DNA of 64,000 nucleotides from an uncultured Roseburia sp. (lineage in GTDB: Bacteria > Bacillota > Clostridia > Lachnospirales > Lachnospiraceae), in NCBI GenBank assembly GCA_947062675.1, contig CAMSQM010000005.1, positions 26,031-90,030 of the forward strand. Direction: 5' to 3'. The position numbers and the translations under genes were made by a program. How positions within the stretch are numbered: position 1 is the first letter of the stretch; each line of letters starts with the position of its first letter. This document shows, in pieces, positions 35,084-43,135 of this stretch. Below the pieces are notes generated by a model that searched no databases, had not been told where the DNA came from, and saw only the letters and a program-made list of their open reading frames with translations.

Positions 35084-35863
35084 TTATTTCAGCTCTGATT
35101 CCACAATCTTCAGATCCTCACCGTCATCTATTTCAAACCATCCTCTCCGTATGTGGACTGTTTTCAGTTTCGCACCCTCGTCGATCAGTCCCTGGAGCAG
35201 ATCTGTCATATACATTTTTTCATAGCTTCTCTCTGTCCGCCAGAGTGACCGTCCCTGTTCACTCCTCTTTTTTGCCTCTGCGGCAAGTCCCAGCACTGCC
35301 CTCAGCCCTTCTCCCTTAAACCGCATAAGCCCGATATACTGGGATTGTATTTTTGCAGATTCTGATGTTTTCTGACCGATTTCCGTCAGACAGCCATTCG
35401 CATCATACATCAGGGTTTCCGCATCGTCCAGCGGGTTATCAAATCTTCTCGACCAGTATTCATACCATCCGTCATCCACAACGACCGATATCTCATCTTT
35501 CGCCTCCAGAATCTTCCGGAAAACCTGCTCCCCGAAAATAATATCGCCATAAGAGATAATAATATCCTCCTCTGATTCCATAAGCTTTTTTGCACACATC
35601 AGGGAATATACCATATTGGTCGTCTCATACTGATCATTTACAAGAAAATGTATCCCTGTATGCTTATACATATCCTTCAGGACATCATTCCTGTAACCAG
35701 CTATAATTGTAATATCTTTATCCGCAATCCCGCACCCACGGATAGCGGATAACTGGCGTTCGATCATACTCTTTCCATTCACCTGCACCATGCATTTGGG
35801 CCTGTCATCCGTCAGGGGCCGCAGTCTGGTTCCCTGACCTGCTGCCAGTATGATTACTTTCAT
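35084..35863 (-). CDS. LicC-type nucleotidyltransferase (sugar-phosphate or phosphocholine family)
   Basis: 259 residues. The signature AAGQGTRLRPLTDDRPKCMV holds the nucleotide loop and the catalytic Lys. ISYGDIIFGEQVF carries the Asp that binds metal, and GWFEIDDGEDLKIVE supplies the second acidic ligand. Family members (LicC, AEP cytidylyltransferase) make CDP- or other NDP-activated head groups. Next to it are a glutamine amidotransferase, a methyltransferase and a PEP-synthase-like enzyme, so it may activate a small phosphorylated acid or amine for transfer to the glycan; this is inference. GGAGG precedes the ATG. A dead copy lies at 30679-31099. Confidence 0.82.
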   Translation of the reverse strand: MKVIILAAGQGTRLRPLTDDRPKCMVQVNGKSMIERQLSAIRGCGIADKDITIIAGYRNDVLKDMYKHTGIHFLVNDQYETTNMVYSLMCAKKLMESEEDIIISYGDIIFGEQVFRKILEAKDEISVVVDDGWYEYWSRRFDNPLDDAETLMYDANGCLTEIGQKTSESAKIQSQYIGLMRFKGEGLRAVLGLAAEAKKRSEQGRSLWRTERSYEKMYMTDLLQGLIDEGAKLKTVHIRRGWFEIDDGEDLKIVESELK

Positions 35864-35936
35864 TTAATGCCTCCTTTCGCCCTGTTTCCGTCAGCCAGCC
35901 AGAGCCCTTATTCTATATTTCAGGACCGCGGCATGA

Positions 35937-36533
35937 TCATCGAAACAATGTCCTCACCTGCTGTATATCTGACACCGCGTAAGGCTTCTCTCGTTCCGGG
36001 TGCCACATAGTGGCCACAATCTGTCTTTCTCTGCAGCAGACTGCTTCAATTACGCCATCCACAGCCCGGGCCAGTACCTCCAGGGGGGCTTTTATCTGAA
36101 AGCACCCCTGATTATGATAACTGTTTACTTCCAGTGGCCCCGACACCCCTGAAACGGTGTGACGGACAGCCACATGACCTTTCACATCCTTAAGCTCACA
36201 TCCGAAATAGTCCAGTATAGACTGCATGCCCCGGCAGAACCCATATACCGGAATCGCGTCACGCTCTGCGATTTCAAGCAATACCCGGTCTGTTCTGTCT
36301 CGTTCCGGTGCATTCCCACCATATTTTACCAGCGAATTACCTCCTGTCAGAAGAATTCCGGCCGGCCGGATGGCTGCAGCAAATTCCCCGGGGTTTTTAA
36401 GCATATTGGGAACCGGAACCGGCAGATATCCACATTCCTCCAGGAACATTGGAATATTCTGGTCTGCGCAGTCCCTTCGCTCCCCATAGCTTTCCACGAT
36501 TTCCACTCTCTGTGTATACAGTATCGTCTTCAT
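35937..36533 (-). CDS. Class I glutamine amidotransferase-like protein (peptidase C26)
   Basis: 198 residues. The nucleophile Cys is in VYGFCRGMQSILDYFG near residue 100, the catalytic His-x-Glu pair in MWHPEREKP near residue 178, and an oxyanion-type ILLTGGNSLVKYGG lies upstream. C26 enzymes hydrolyse gamma-glutamyl amides or pass ammonia to a synthase. No separate synthase domain is attached. It is 12 bases after the methyltransferase gene and is the only gene of this cassette without a remnant in the left copy, so it was either inserted later or lost cleanly there. Confidence 0.82.
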   Translation of the reverse strand: MKTILYTQRVEIVESYGERRDCADQNIPMFLEECGYLPVPVPNMLKNPGEFAAAIRPAGILLTGGNSLVKYGGNAPERDRTDRVLLEIAERDAIPVYGFCRGMQSILDYFGCELKDVKGHVAVRHTVSGVSGPLEVNSYHNQGCFQIKAPLEVLARAVDGVIEAVCCRERQIVATMWHPEREKPYAVSDIQQVRTLFR

Positions 36534-36544
36534 TTTCTGCCGCC

Positions 36545-37297
36545 TTATGCTTTTACCTGCGCCATCCAGATCCTCGTTGTATAAGGCACCCTGATTATTT
36601 TTTCTCCCTTCGCCTCAACAATCTTTTGAATTTCAGTGTTAATCAGATCAAATCTGTCCCTCGACTGGCGCTGGAGAGTACCGTGTGATTTCCATCCTTC
36701 TATAAAATCTTCCGTGGGAATGTCATGCAGAACCGTTCCCTCCACATATACAACTTCCCTGAACAATCCGCTTTTGTTAATTACCTCCGTCTGGTCCTCC
36801 CGTCTGGTCCCATAACTGTACCCTTCGATCTGAGCCTTTAATACATCTTCAATCTCTTTCTGGAGCGGATCATTCAGATCACGATGATTCCACATACACG
36901 CAAACCACCCGCCGCTTTTGAGAATTCTTCCTGATTCCTGAAGCGCTTCCTGCCGGTCACACACATTAAAAGAAGAGCCAAACGTGACAAGATCAAATTT
37001 CCCCGATTCCATTCCCGTGTGTTCTCCGACTCCCTCAAACCACTGCACATTCTGGTAATCTGCAGTTCTTTTGATTCCATTCTCCCGCATCGCATCATTC
37101 GGCTCAACAGCGCAGACATTCAGGCCATACTCCGCCAGCCTTAAAGTCAGATGTGCCGCCCCTGCACCGACATCGCAGGCTGCGTCCCCGCTTTTCACTC
37201 CCGCTGTCGCAAGCATTTTATCAATCGCACTCTGAGCATAATCCGGTCTTTTCAGATACGCCTGTGCCAGTTCCGTGTAATCCCATTCTGTTTTCAT
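36545..37297 (-). CDS. Class I SAM-dependent methyltransferase
   Basis: 250 residues. Motif I AACDVGAGAAHLTLRLAE near residue 40 is followed by VCAVEPNDAMREN, FDLVTFGSSFNVCD and GRILKSGGWFACMWNH. AAAGGGATT precedes the ATG at 37297. It resembles UbiE/Methyltransf_11-type enzymes that methylate small molecules. It lies between the PEP-synthase-like and amidotransferase genes with short spacers, so it likely belongs to the same pathway. A decayed copy lies at 31100-31418. Confidence 0.82.
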   Translation of the reverse strand: MKTEWDYTELAQAYLKRPDYAQSAIDKMLATAGVKSGDAACDVGAGAAHLTLRLAEYGLNVCAVEPNDAMRENGIKRTADYQNVQWFEGVGEHTGMESGKFDLVTFGSSFNVCDRQEALQESGRILKSGGWFACMWNHRDLNDPLQKEIEDVLKAQIEGYSYGTRREDQTEVINKSGLFREVVYVEGTVLHDIPTEDFIEGWKSHGTLQRQSRDRFDLINTEIQKIVEAKGEKIIRVPYTTRIWMAQVKA

Positions 37298-37315
37298 AAT
37301 ATTAATCCCTTTCTT

Positions 37316-39646
37316 TTATTTTAAAACTCTGATCAGTTTTCCTGATGCATCAATCTCCAGCATCCGTGCCTGCTTATAGGCCGCGAATGCCTTCGTCCCA
37401 ACTCCCACAGCCGCGGGAACGGACAGTTCTCCCGCACGGATTGCCATATGTGAATTGGCACCGCCATACATTGTAATAAACCCGCTTATCCCGTGTGAAA
37501 ATATCCAGTCATATCCCGGATCCGCACTCGGTATCAGCAGAATCTTACCTTTCAGGTCCTCCCGGCGCAGTTCTCCCTCCATAAGGCAGACTTTACCGGA
37601 TACACGGCCGGATGTGATAAAATTAGGTTCAGAATCCGGATAAAAAAATCCCATTACCTCCTCCGGCCGGATAATGAGCGGCGGCAATGTAAGAGTCTTC
37701 GTAATCTCATAAGACTCTTTTCCCCGCTTTACAGACTCCTCAAGGCATGTCCTCCTCTCTTTCGTGGAGACATACATTGCTCTGATGTCCTGAACATTGA
37801 CATACGCGCAGTCTTCGACCGGTATCCCTTCCTGCCTGCCAAGTTCCGCAATCATCTGAAGCGCCTTGCTTAAATTTCTTGTAAATGCAAATTTTCCATA
37901 TTCGCGCCCTTCAATTACTGTCCGTATAAATTCCAGCAGCTCCAGTATATCATTGGTAAGCCTGTTCTCATCCAGTTTTTGTTTCAGCTGCTTTAGCTGT
38001 GGCAGAGACAGCCGGAACGCCTCCTTTTCCCCGGACACATCCGGATCTGTCTGCATATTCCAGTCAAAATACAATTCCGGAGCCTCATCATACCGGAGTG
38101 AACTGATGTCATACGTTCCCGGCCGCAGATGGCCATACTTATCCAGAAACGCCTTCCTGGACATCTCCCTGAAATCCGCATTCATACCGGAGCTCACTGT
38201 ACTGACTCCGTTCATAAACGCTTCATAATCTTTTTTCGTCAGAATCCCGCAGGTGACAAGTGACTGAAGAATCTGGACCGCAATAAATGCCGCTCTCGCC
38301 AGTCCCGCAAACGGCAGTGTCCCGTATCTCTTACAGTCCTCGATCAGCCAGTATATCTTTTCTGTATCTTCCATGTCTGCCGCCATTATCTGAGCATAGC
38401 GCTCATTCAGCAGTTTTATTTTCTCATAATCCTTACGCCACAAGCCATCTTTATGATCGATGATATGATTTGTCACACTTCGCAGTGAATCCGTAATCTG
38501 CCGGATCTCCTCCTGTGAGAACCCGTACTTTGCCAGTATCTGTATTCTTTCCGGCAGATCCAGGGTATAACAGGAAAACACAATCTCAAATTCTGCCTTA
38601 TCGTGCTTCTGGGGTTTTTCCTCCAGACGGTCCAGATAGTAATTGACAAGCTTTTCGCTGATCTCCTCAGCAAGCACTGCCGGAACAAATGAATTAAAAC
38701 TTACCCGGATATCGATATAGGGCAGTCCCCCGAAATCTACCATAAGCGGAAAACTTCTCAAATTCCTGTATCCGTAATTGTCTCTCTGATAGGCCCAGAT
38801 ATTATCTGTGATTACCTCACGATACAGAGACATCGCCAACGGTTTTGGACGGATTCCTATCATCTCTGCCGGATTCCAGTCTGTCATTACCCCGTATATC
38901 GTCTTTCTTCCACACAGAAACGGTCTGGGTGACTGTGAACGGTGGATCCTGTCCTGAATTCGTTTCAGCTCACACTCCTGTTTCCTCAGATCCACAGGGC
39001 TCTCCCGCAGACACAGCGTTCTCACCTGCAATATACAGAGCTGGTCTTCCTCTGTGAGTGCAAATTCGACATCCAGATGATCCTTTGAAAAAAAATCTTC
39101 CAGCTCCCTGAGTGCACGGCAGAGTCTTTTTATCTCCGCAGAACCACTCACGTTTTCGCTCCCTTTAAACTGGTAATAAAGATAATTCTCCGGGCCGTTT
39201 CCCGACGTAACAGCTGATGTTGAACCAGTGCTGTCATAATTTATCACATAATAATTACCCCCTGTGTTCGGATCAATGGTAAATGCGACCCCGCACATCT
39301 TCACATTTTTAAGCATCGGCTGAACGAGCACCTGATTCTGTGGATTCATATCATCGTAAGAACGGAGAACTCTCTCAACCGCCTGCATAAACTCTGTTTT
39401 TCCTGATACATTCAGCACAGATTCATACTTCCCCGCTGATGACTCCGTCTGTGTATCCTCCGCCAGAGAGCTGCTCCGCACCACAACGGATTCCCTCCAG
39501 TCCTGAGCCTCATACTCTGCAAGAATATCATTTCTGTCTGTATTCCAGTCCTGTACGGTAAAACACATCTGCGGTAAAATCAGAGCATACTTTAATTTTC
39601 CATATAGCATTTGCAGTGTTTCCGCTTTTGTCCCTAATTTATTCAT
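37316..39646 (-). CDS. PEP synthase / pyruvate phosphate dikinase-like enzyme
   Basis: 776 residues from the ATG at 39646, chosen for the GAGGGG site. The N-terminal ATP-grasp part shows VVVRSSSLAEDTQTESSAGK (phosphate loop), VLVQPMLKNVKMCGVAFTID and LDVEFALTEEDQLCILQVR, as in PPDK N-domains. The C-terminal swivelling domain has GFITMYGGANSHMAIRAGE, whose His is the usual phosphocarrier, and ends KLIRVLK. There is no PEP/pyruvate TIM-barrel domain of normal PpsA, so it is more like rifampicin-phosphotransferase or other ATP-dependent phosphotransferases that pass phosphate from ATP through His to a small acceptor. The acceptor is unknown. It is the first gene after the second sigma-28-like promoter. 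Confidence 0.78.
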   Translation of the reverse strand: MNKLGTKAETLQMLYGKLKYALILPQMCFTVQDWNTDRNDILAEYEAQDWRESVVVRSSSLAEDTQTESSAGKYESVLNVSGKTEFMQAVERVLRSYDDMNPQNQVLVQPMLKNVKMCGVAFTIDPNTGGNYYVINYDSTGSTSAVTSGNGPENYLYYQFKGSENVSGSAEIKRLCRALRELEDFFSKDHLDVEFALTEEDQLCILQVRTLCLRESPVDLRKQECELKRIQDRIHRSQSPRPFLCGRKTIYGVMTDWNPAEMIGIRPKPLAMSLYREVITDNIWAYQRDNYGYRNLRSFPLMVDFGGLPYIDIRVSFNSFVPAVLAEEISEKLVNYYLDRLEEKPQKHDKAEFEIVFSCYTLDLPERIQILAKYGFSQEEIRQITDSLRSVTNHIIDHKDGLWRKDYEKIKLLNERYAQIMAADMEDTEKIYWLIEDCKRYGTLPFAGLARAAFIAVQILQSLVTCGILTKKDYEAFMNGVSTVSSGMNADFREMSRKAFLDKYGHLRPGTYDISSLRYDEAPELYFDWNMQTDPDVSGEKEAFRLSLPQLKQLKQKLDENRLTNDILELLEFIRTVIEGREYGKFAFTRNLSKALQMIAELGRQEGIPVEDCAYVNVQDIRAMYVSTKERRTCLEESVKRGKESYEITKTLTLPPLIIRPEEVMGFFYPDSEPNFITSGRVSGKVCLMEGELRREDLKGKILLIPSADPGYDWIFSHGISGFITMYGGANSHMAIRAGELSVPAAVGVGTKAFAAYKQARMLEIDASGKLIRVLK

Positions 39647-39690
39647 AATGCCGCCCCTCATGTTCTGTACAATACAGCTATTTCCACATA

Positions 39691-39802
39691 AAAATAGTTC
39701 ATGAAGTTATTATCCCTCATGAACCCTGACATGACACCACATTTTCCCATATCCATACGTCCATGTATTTTAATCTATCATCCATGATAAAAGAAATAAC
39801 TG
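39691..39802 (-). ncRNA. Structured 5' leader (copy 2) with terminator-like hairpin
   Basis: Same layout as 17366-17466. There is a dyad with a TGGA loop (39776-39790) and an 8-bp stem (39697-39704 with 39717-39724) followed by a T-rich run. The hairpin loop (39705-39711) is complementary to 39795-39801. Relative to copy 1 the pairing carries a matched change (AGCTATT/AATAGCT there, AGTTATT/AATAACT here). Confidence 0.6.
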
Positions 39803-39808
39803 TTATAG

Positions 39809-39836
39809 ATATCGGCTTCTTTTCTTCTCTTCATTA
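39809..39836 (-). promoter_or_regulatory. Sigma-28 (SigD/FliA)-like promoter, copy 2
   Basis: TAAT (39833-39836), a 16-base spacer, GCCGATAT (39809-39816) on the minus strand. The -10 matches the Bacillus sigma-D consensus exactly, and the -35 has three of four bases. It overlaps the stop of the truncated glycosyltransferase gene and faces the PEP-synthase-like gene. Confidence 0.65.
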
Positions 39837-40664
39837 GTCCGAAACAATCTCCACATCCTGTATCAGCACCGGCTTCCCCGCCACCCTGTACAGCTCCGCC
39901 AGCGAACTTTTATCCCCGTAATATGCATCCGAAATCGCAATCGCCCTGTCAACATCCGGAGAATCGTCAAAAATTCCCCAGTCCTCCATATAATTCTTTA
40001 ATTCCCTCGCATAAAATGACGGGTGAACAGTGGTCACACGGTTTGTGCCGTCGTAAGGGTTGTGAATGAAAATCATATCGGGATGCCTCGCGGCGATATC
40101 ATATTCCTGCCAGTCTGTCACAGGGACATACTCCGGAAAATCCCCACCCTCATAATGCATCTCCCCCAGACTTCCGTCGGCGTTCCTGTCAAAATAAGGG
40201 ACTGGTATCACATAACTGTCGCATTCCCCGTCCTGGTCTGCCGACATCCAGACACTTTCCAGGCTGTCCCACATGGATGCCTTATAGGGAAGAAAGACAG
40301 CCTCCACGCGTTCCGGAATATCTTTGCGAATTCTTTCCTCCGCCTCACGTATAAAGAAGTCCAGACTGCTGCGCTGCCTCCCTCTGCTCTGCAGATCTGT
40401 GGTTTCCTGCATGTTCAGGCTGGCCTGATACAGAGCCTCACAGTATGCCTCGAGAATTTTCACGATCCGGGAAGCCGGCATGTGTTTCTTCCCCTCCAGG
40501 CCGTCCAGCTCGTTGCCTGTCCTGATCGCAAGCTCCTGGCATTGTGCAGGCTGCCGCAAAAGCTTGTCCTGATTCCCTGCCGGCAATGATTTTTCAAACT
40601 CTTTATGCAGCTGATAGATCTCTTCCAGATTTTCCAGCAGAAGCTTCTTTTTGTATTTTCGCAC
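39834..40664 (-). CDS. Shortened paralog of the GT-B/propeller protein (internal deletion)
   Basis: 276 residues. The GTG start at 40664 has AAGGGG 5 bases upstream. The first 215 residues align with the protein at 14813-17329 (FLPYKASMWDSLESVWM, DMIFIHNPYDGTNRVTT). They jump in frame at about residue 228, inside YARELKNYMEDWGIFDD, to the late GT-B motif DAYYGDKSSLAEL. About 150 residues holding much of the C-terminal lobe are missing, and the whole propeller is absent. It is open and has a good ribosome binding site, but is probably not an active transferase. It may be a decayed gene or a regulatory fragment. Confidence 0.75.
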   Translation of the reverse strand: MRKYKKKLLLENLEEIYQLHKEFEKSLPAGNQDKLLRQPAQCQELAIRTGNELDGLEGKKHMPASRIVKILEAYCEALYQASLNMQETTDLQSRGRQRSSLDFFIREAEERIRKDIPERVEAVFLPYKASMWDSLESVWMSADQDGECDSYVIPVPYFDRNADGSLGEMHYEGGDFPEYVPVTDWQEYDIAARHPDMIFIHNPYDGTNRVTTVHPSFYARELKNYMEDWGIFDDSPDVDRAIAISDAYYGDKSSLAELYRVAGKPVLIQDVEIVSD

Positions 40665-40694
40665 GCTTACCCCTTCTTCCTGCTTTCCGCCTTT

Positions 40695-41843
40695 TTACGA
40701 ACGATTTTCCTGCCCCGCTCCCTGCTCATTTCCTCCCCGGATCTCCCGGAGCCTGGCCTGCGCCTGCGGATAATTCTTACATTTCCGGTACCATTCCGCC
40801 GCCTTTTCTTTCTGTCCCAGACATTCATGGATAACGCCGATATTATAATAGGCCAGCCAGTCGTTGACGCCGATTGTCCTGCATTCTTTCTGGCATGAGG
40901 CTTTCTGAAACTCGTGCACTGCGTCGTCAAACCGCATATTGTTCATATAAATCAGACCCATCAGAAACTGAAAATCCGCGCTGCGTCCGAATTCCTCATA
41001 GATGTTTTCAAAGAACAGCGCTTCCTGCGCCCTCCCGCCGTTGATCAGCGCGTAGCCGTATGTCTCAACCATGTCGATAACATATTCCAGGCCGGGATTA
41101 AGTTCATAGGAAAGCCCCTGGGAAAAATAATCGCATGCCTTCCCATAATCCTCCGACAGATAATAGCTTTTTCCCAGCTGATACAGTATATAGGGTATCA
41201 GCACCTCCGCCTCTTCCTTCGCCTCCGTCATGGCGTCGTCGGTCTGTCCGCGCTTTTGCAGCTCCAGAAGTTCCCGCTCCAGCAGCCGGATATTCCGCTG
41301 CGCCTTTGCCAGCTTCTCCTCCGGGCTTAAATCATATCCGGTATGATAAAGCACCACCGGCGTCTTCCAGGTCTGATACGGCGCGCCGTCCAGCGAGGTC
41401 AGCTGCTCGTGAATTCTGCCGGCATAGTGAAACTGTCTGCGTGAAAATACGCGGTTAATCCATTCCTGATTTTCCCGCTTTCCGTCCTTCGCCGGAAATA
41501 CGTTTCTCCGGCGGACGCGGCCGACCTGGTCCGGATGGAGCAGGATATGCTGCTCCAGAAGATCAGCGTCTGCCTTCTCTATTTTTTCCAGAAACTCATC
41601 GCTGTCCACGACCATCACCGCGTCATTCGACGCTTTGCTCACCGCGAAATTCTTTGCCAGCGCAAAATCATCCTCCCATGGACACTCATACAGGCACTCC
41701 GTGTATTTTGCCGCGATCTCGCGCGTCCGGTCGGTGGAACCTGTGTCCACGACCACAATCTCCCATCCATAGCCGCAGAGGGCCCTTAAACTATTCTCAA
41801 TCGTTTTTTCTGCATTTTTTACAATCATACATACGGATAACAT
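40695..41843 (-). CDS. Glycosyltransferase family 2 with C-terminal TPR repeats
   Basis: 382 residues. Residues 1-180 are GT2 (LSVCMIVKNAEKTIENSL, EIVVVDTGSTDRTREIA, AVMVVDSDEFLEK with the DXD-like metal site, RRRNVFPAKDGKRENQEW). From about 205 helical repeats appear (YQLGKSYYLSEDYGKACDYF, LMGLIYMNNMRFDDAVHEF, YYNIGVIHECLGQKEKAAEWY), which are TPRs. This architecture is common in Firmicutes 'tetratricopeptide GT2' proteins, including some linked to flagellin glycosylation. Inverting transfer from an NDP-sugar is expected. The DNA is more G+C-rich than the accessory region to the left, like its neighbours to 44.3 kb. Confidence 0.88.
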   Translation of the reverse strand: MLSVCMIVKNAEKTIENSLRALCGYGWEIVVVDTGSTDRTREIAAKYTECLYECPWEDDFALAKNFAVSKASNDAVMVVDSDEFLEKIEKADADLLEQHILLHPDQVGRVRRRNVFPAKDGKRENQEWINRVFSRRQFHYAGRIHEQLTSLDGAPYQTWKTPVVLYHTGYDLSPEEKLAKAQRNIRLLERELLELQKRGQTDDAMTEAKEEAEVLIPYILYQLGKSYYLSEDYGKACDYFSQGLSYELNPGLEYVIDMVETYGYALINGGRAQEALFFENIYEEFGRSADFQFLMGLIYMNNMRFDDAVHEFQKASCQKECRTIGVNDWLAYYNIGVIHECLGQKEKAAEWYRKCKNYPQAQARLREIRGGNEQGAGQENRS

Positions 41844-41958
41844 CGTCCGCCTCGCTTCCTGTCAGTTCCGTCCCGCTGAGCGCGCCGCTTCCCTGCACCG
41901 CGCATCCCTCCGGTGTGCCTGTCGAAATACAATTCACAGATTCCGCGCATAGTAAGAA

Positions 41959-43122
41959 TCAGTGTTCCAGCATCTGTCTGATGCGCAGCTCAAAAGATGC
42001 TTCCGCTTTTACTTTTTCATATCCGTTCCGGGCAATCTGTCTGCGCTCTTCCTCATGTTCCAGATAATAGGAGATTTTATCCAGCAGTTCGTCCTCGCTG
42101 GCAAATGTTTCCAGTTCTTTTCCGGGCTCAAAATACTCCGTGATCTCCGTCTGATAATTGGTCAGGACAAATCCTCCGGCCCCGAGAATATCCCAGACGC
42201 GCAGCGGCAGCCCGGTCCGGATCGGCTTTGATGTAAAATTCAGATTGATCCGCGATAAATGGAATATTCTGGGCATCTCCGTCGCAGTTTTCGCCAGCCC
42301 TCTCGCGTGAGCGTCCGGAAGACCGGAAACATCGCTTCCCGTATACAGGTCCAGCGGAAAGCGCCGGGAGACTGCCGCCAGAAGCCGCAGCCGCTCCTGC
42401 TCCGTCACCTTGTTGCCGAGATACAGATGCGCCATCGCGGCCTTTTCATTCTGATTCGAGCGTTCCGGAAAACGGTAAAACGGCACCCGCTGTTTAAAAT
42501 CCCCCAAAAGACTCTCCGTGATGCATTCCTCAAGAAAATTGTACCCGTACACTTTAAGCTGCGCTTCAATAAGCCCGTCCAGATACCCTTTCAGATAACT
42601 GCCGTCATCCTTTAAGCGGTTGTAGGGACATTTTTCCGTGTAGAGAGAGCCGACGAACGACACATCCGCTGAATACCGTCTCCGGTCCTCCGGCGTGATC
42701 GAGCCTGTCACTTCATCCACGCGCACGGTATTCACGCCCAGCGGAAGATAAAAGATATGTTCCGGATTCTCCGGTGCAAATTCCTCATACAATGCGTAGT
42801 CAAACAGAAAAATCCGGTTCCAGCTGTTCCTGACGGAGTGGGAATAAAGCTCCATAACCGGGCTGTCCACGATCCAGCAGAAATAGGGAACATGAAAGAT
42901 ATTACAGACCTCGGATACCACCGGGAAAAAATTAATGCTGAATACCAGATCATAGCGTCCATTTTTCAGGGCCCCGCTGACCAGGTTCAGACACTGTTTC
43001 GGGGAAATATCTTTGTTCGTCATCTCCTCCGTGATTTCGTCCGTCGTGTGCCCCAGTCTGGCAAAAGTGTCGATGATATCCGGCTCACAGATACTGTTGT
43101 AGCGGTACAGCAATATATTCAT
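41959..43122 (-). CDS. CgeB/GT-B-type glycosyltransferase
   Basis: 387 residues. The N-terminal half matches DUF3880/CgeB proteins (MNILLYRYNSICEPDIID, YDLVFSINFFPVVSEVCN, VPYFCWIVDSPVMELY). The C-terminal half has the GT-B nucleotide lobe (FPLDLYTGSDVSGLPD, INLNFTSKPIRTGLPLRVWDILGAGGFVLTNYQ, YLEHEEERRQIARNGYEK). CgeB-like enzymes are found in spore coat and flagellar glycosylation loci. It sits 13 bases after legC, so a legionaminic acid or linked sugar transfer role is reasonable but not shown. AAAGGA precedes the ATG. Confidence 0.87.
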   Translation of the reverse strand: MNILLYRYNSICEPDIIDTFARLGHTTDEITEEMTNKDISPKQCLNLVSGALKNGRYDLVFSINFFPVVSEVCNIFHVPYFCWIVDSPVMELYSHSVRNSWNRIFLFDYALYEEFAPENPEHIFYLPLGVNTVRVDEVTGSITPEDRRRYSADVSFVGSLYTEKCPYNRLKDDGSYLKGYLDGLIEAQLKVYGYNFLEECITESLLGDFKQRVPFYRFPERSNQNEKAAMAHLYLGNKVTEQERLRLLAAVSRRFPLDLYTGSDVSGLPDAHARGLAKTATEMPRIFHLSRINLNFTSKPIRTGLPLRVWDILGAGGFVLTNYQTEITEYFEPGKELETFASEDELLDKISYYLEHEEERRQIARNGYEKVKAEASFELRIRQMLEH

Positions 43123-43135
43123 TCTCGATATCCTT

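Noticed and set aside
39834..40664. Full GT-B glycosyltransferase
   Set aside because: The middle of the C-terminal lobe and the propeller present in the paralog are missing.
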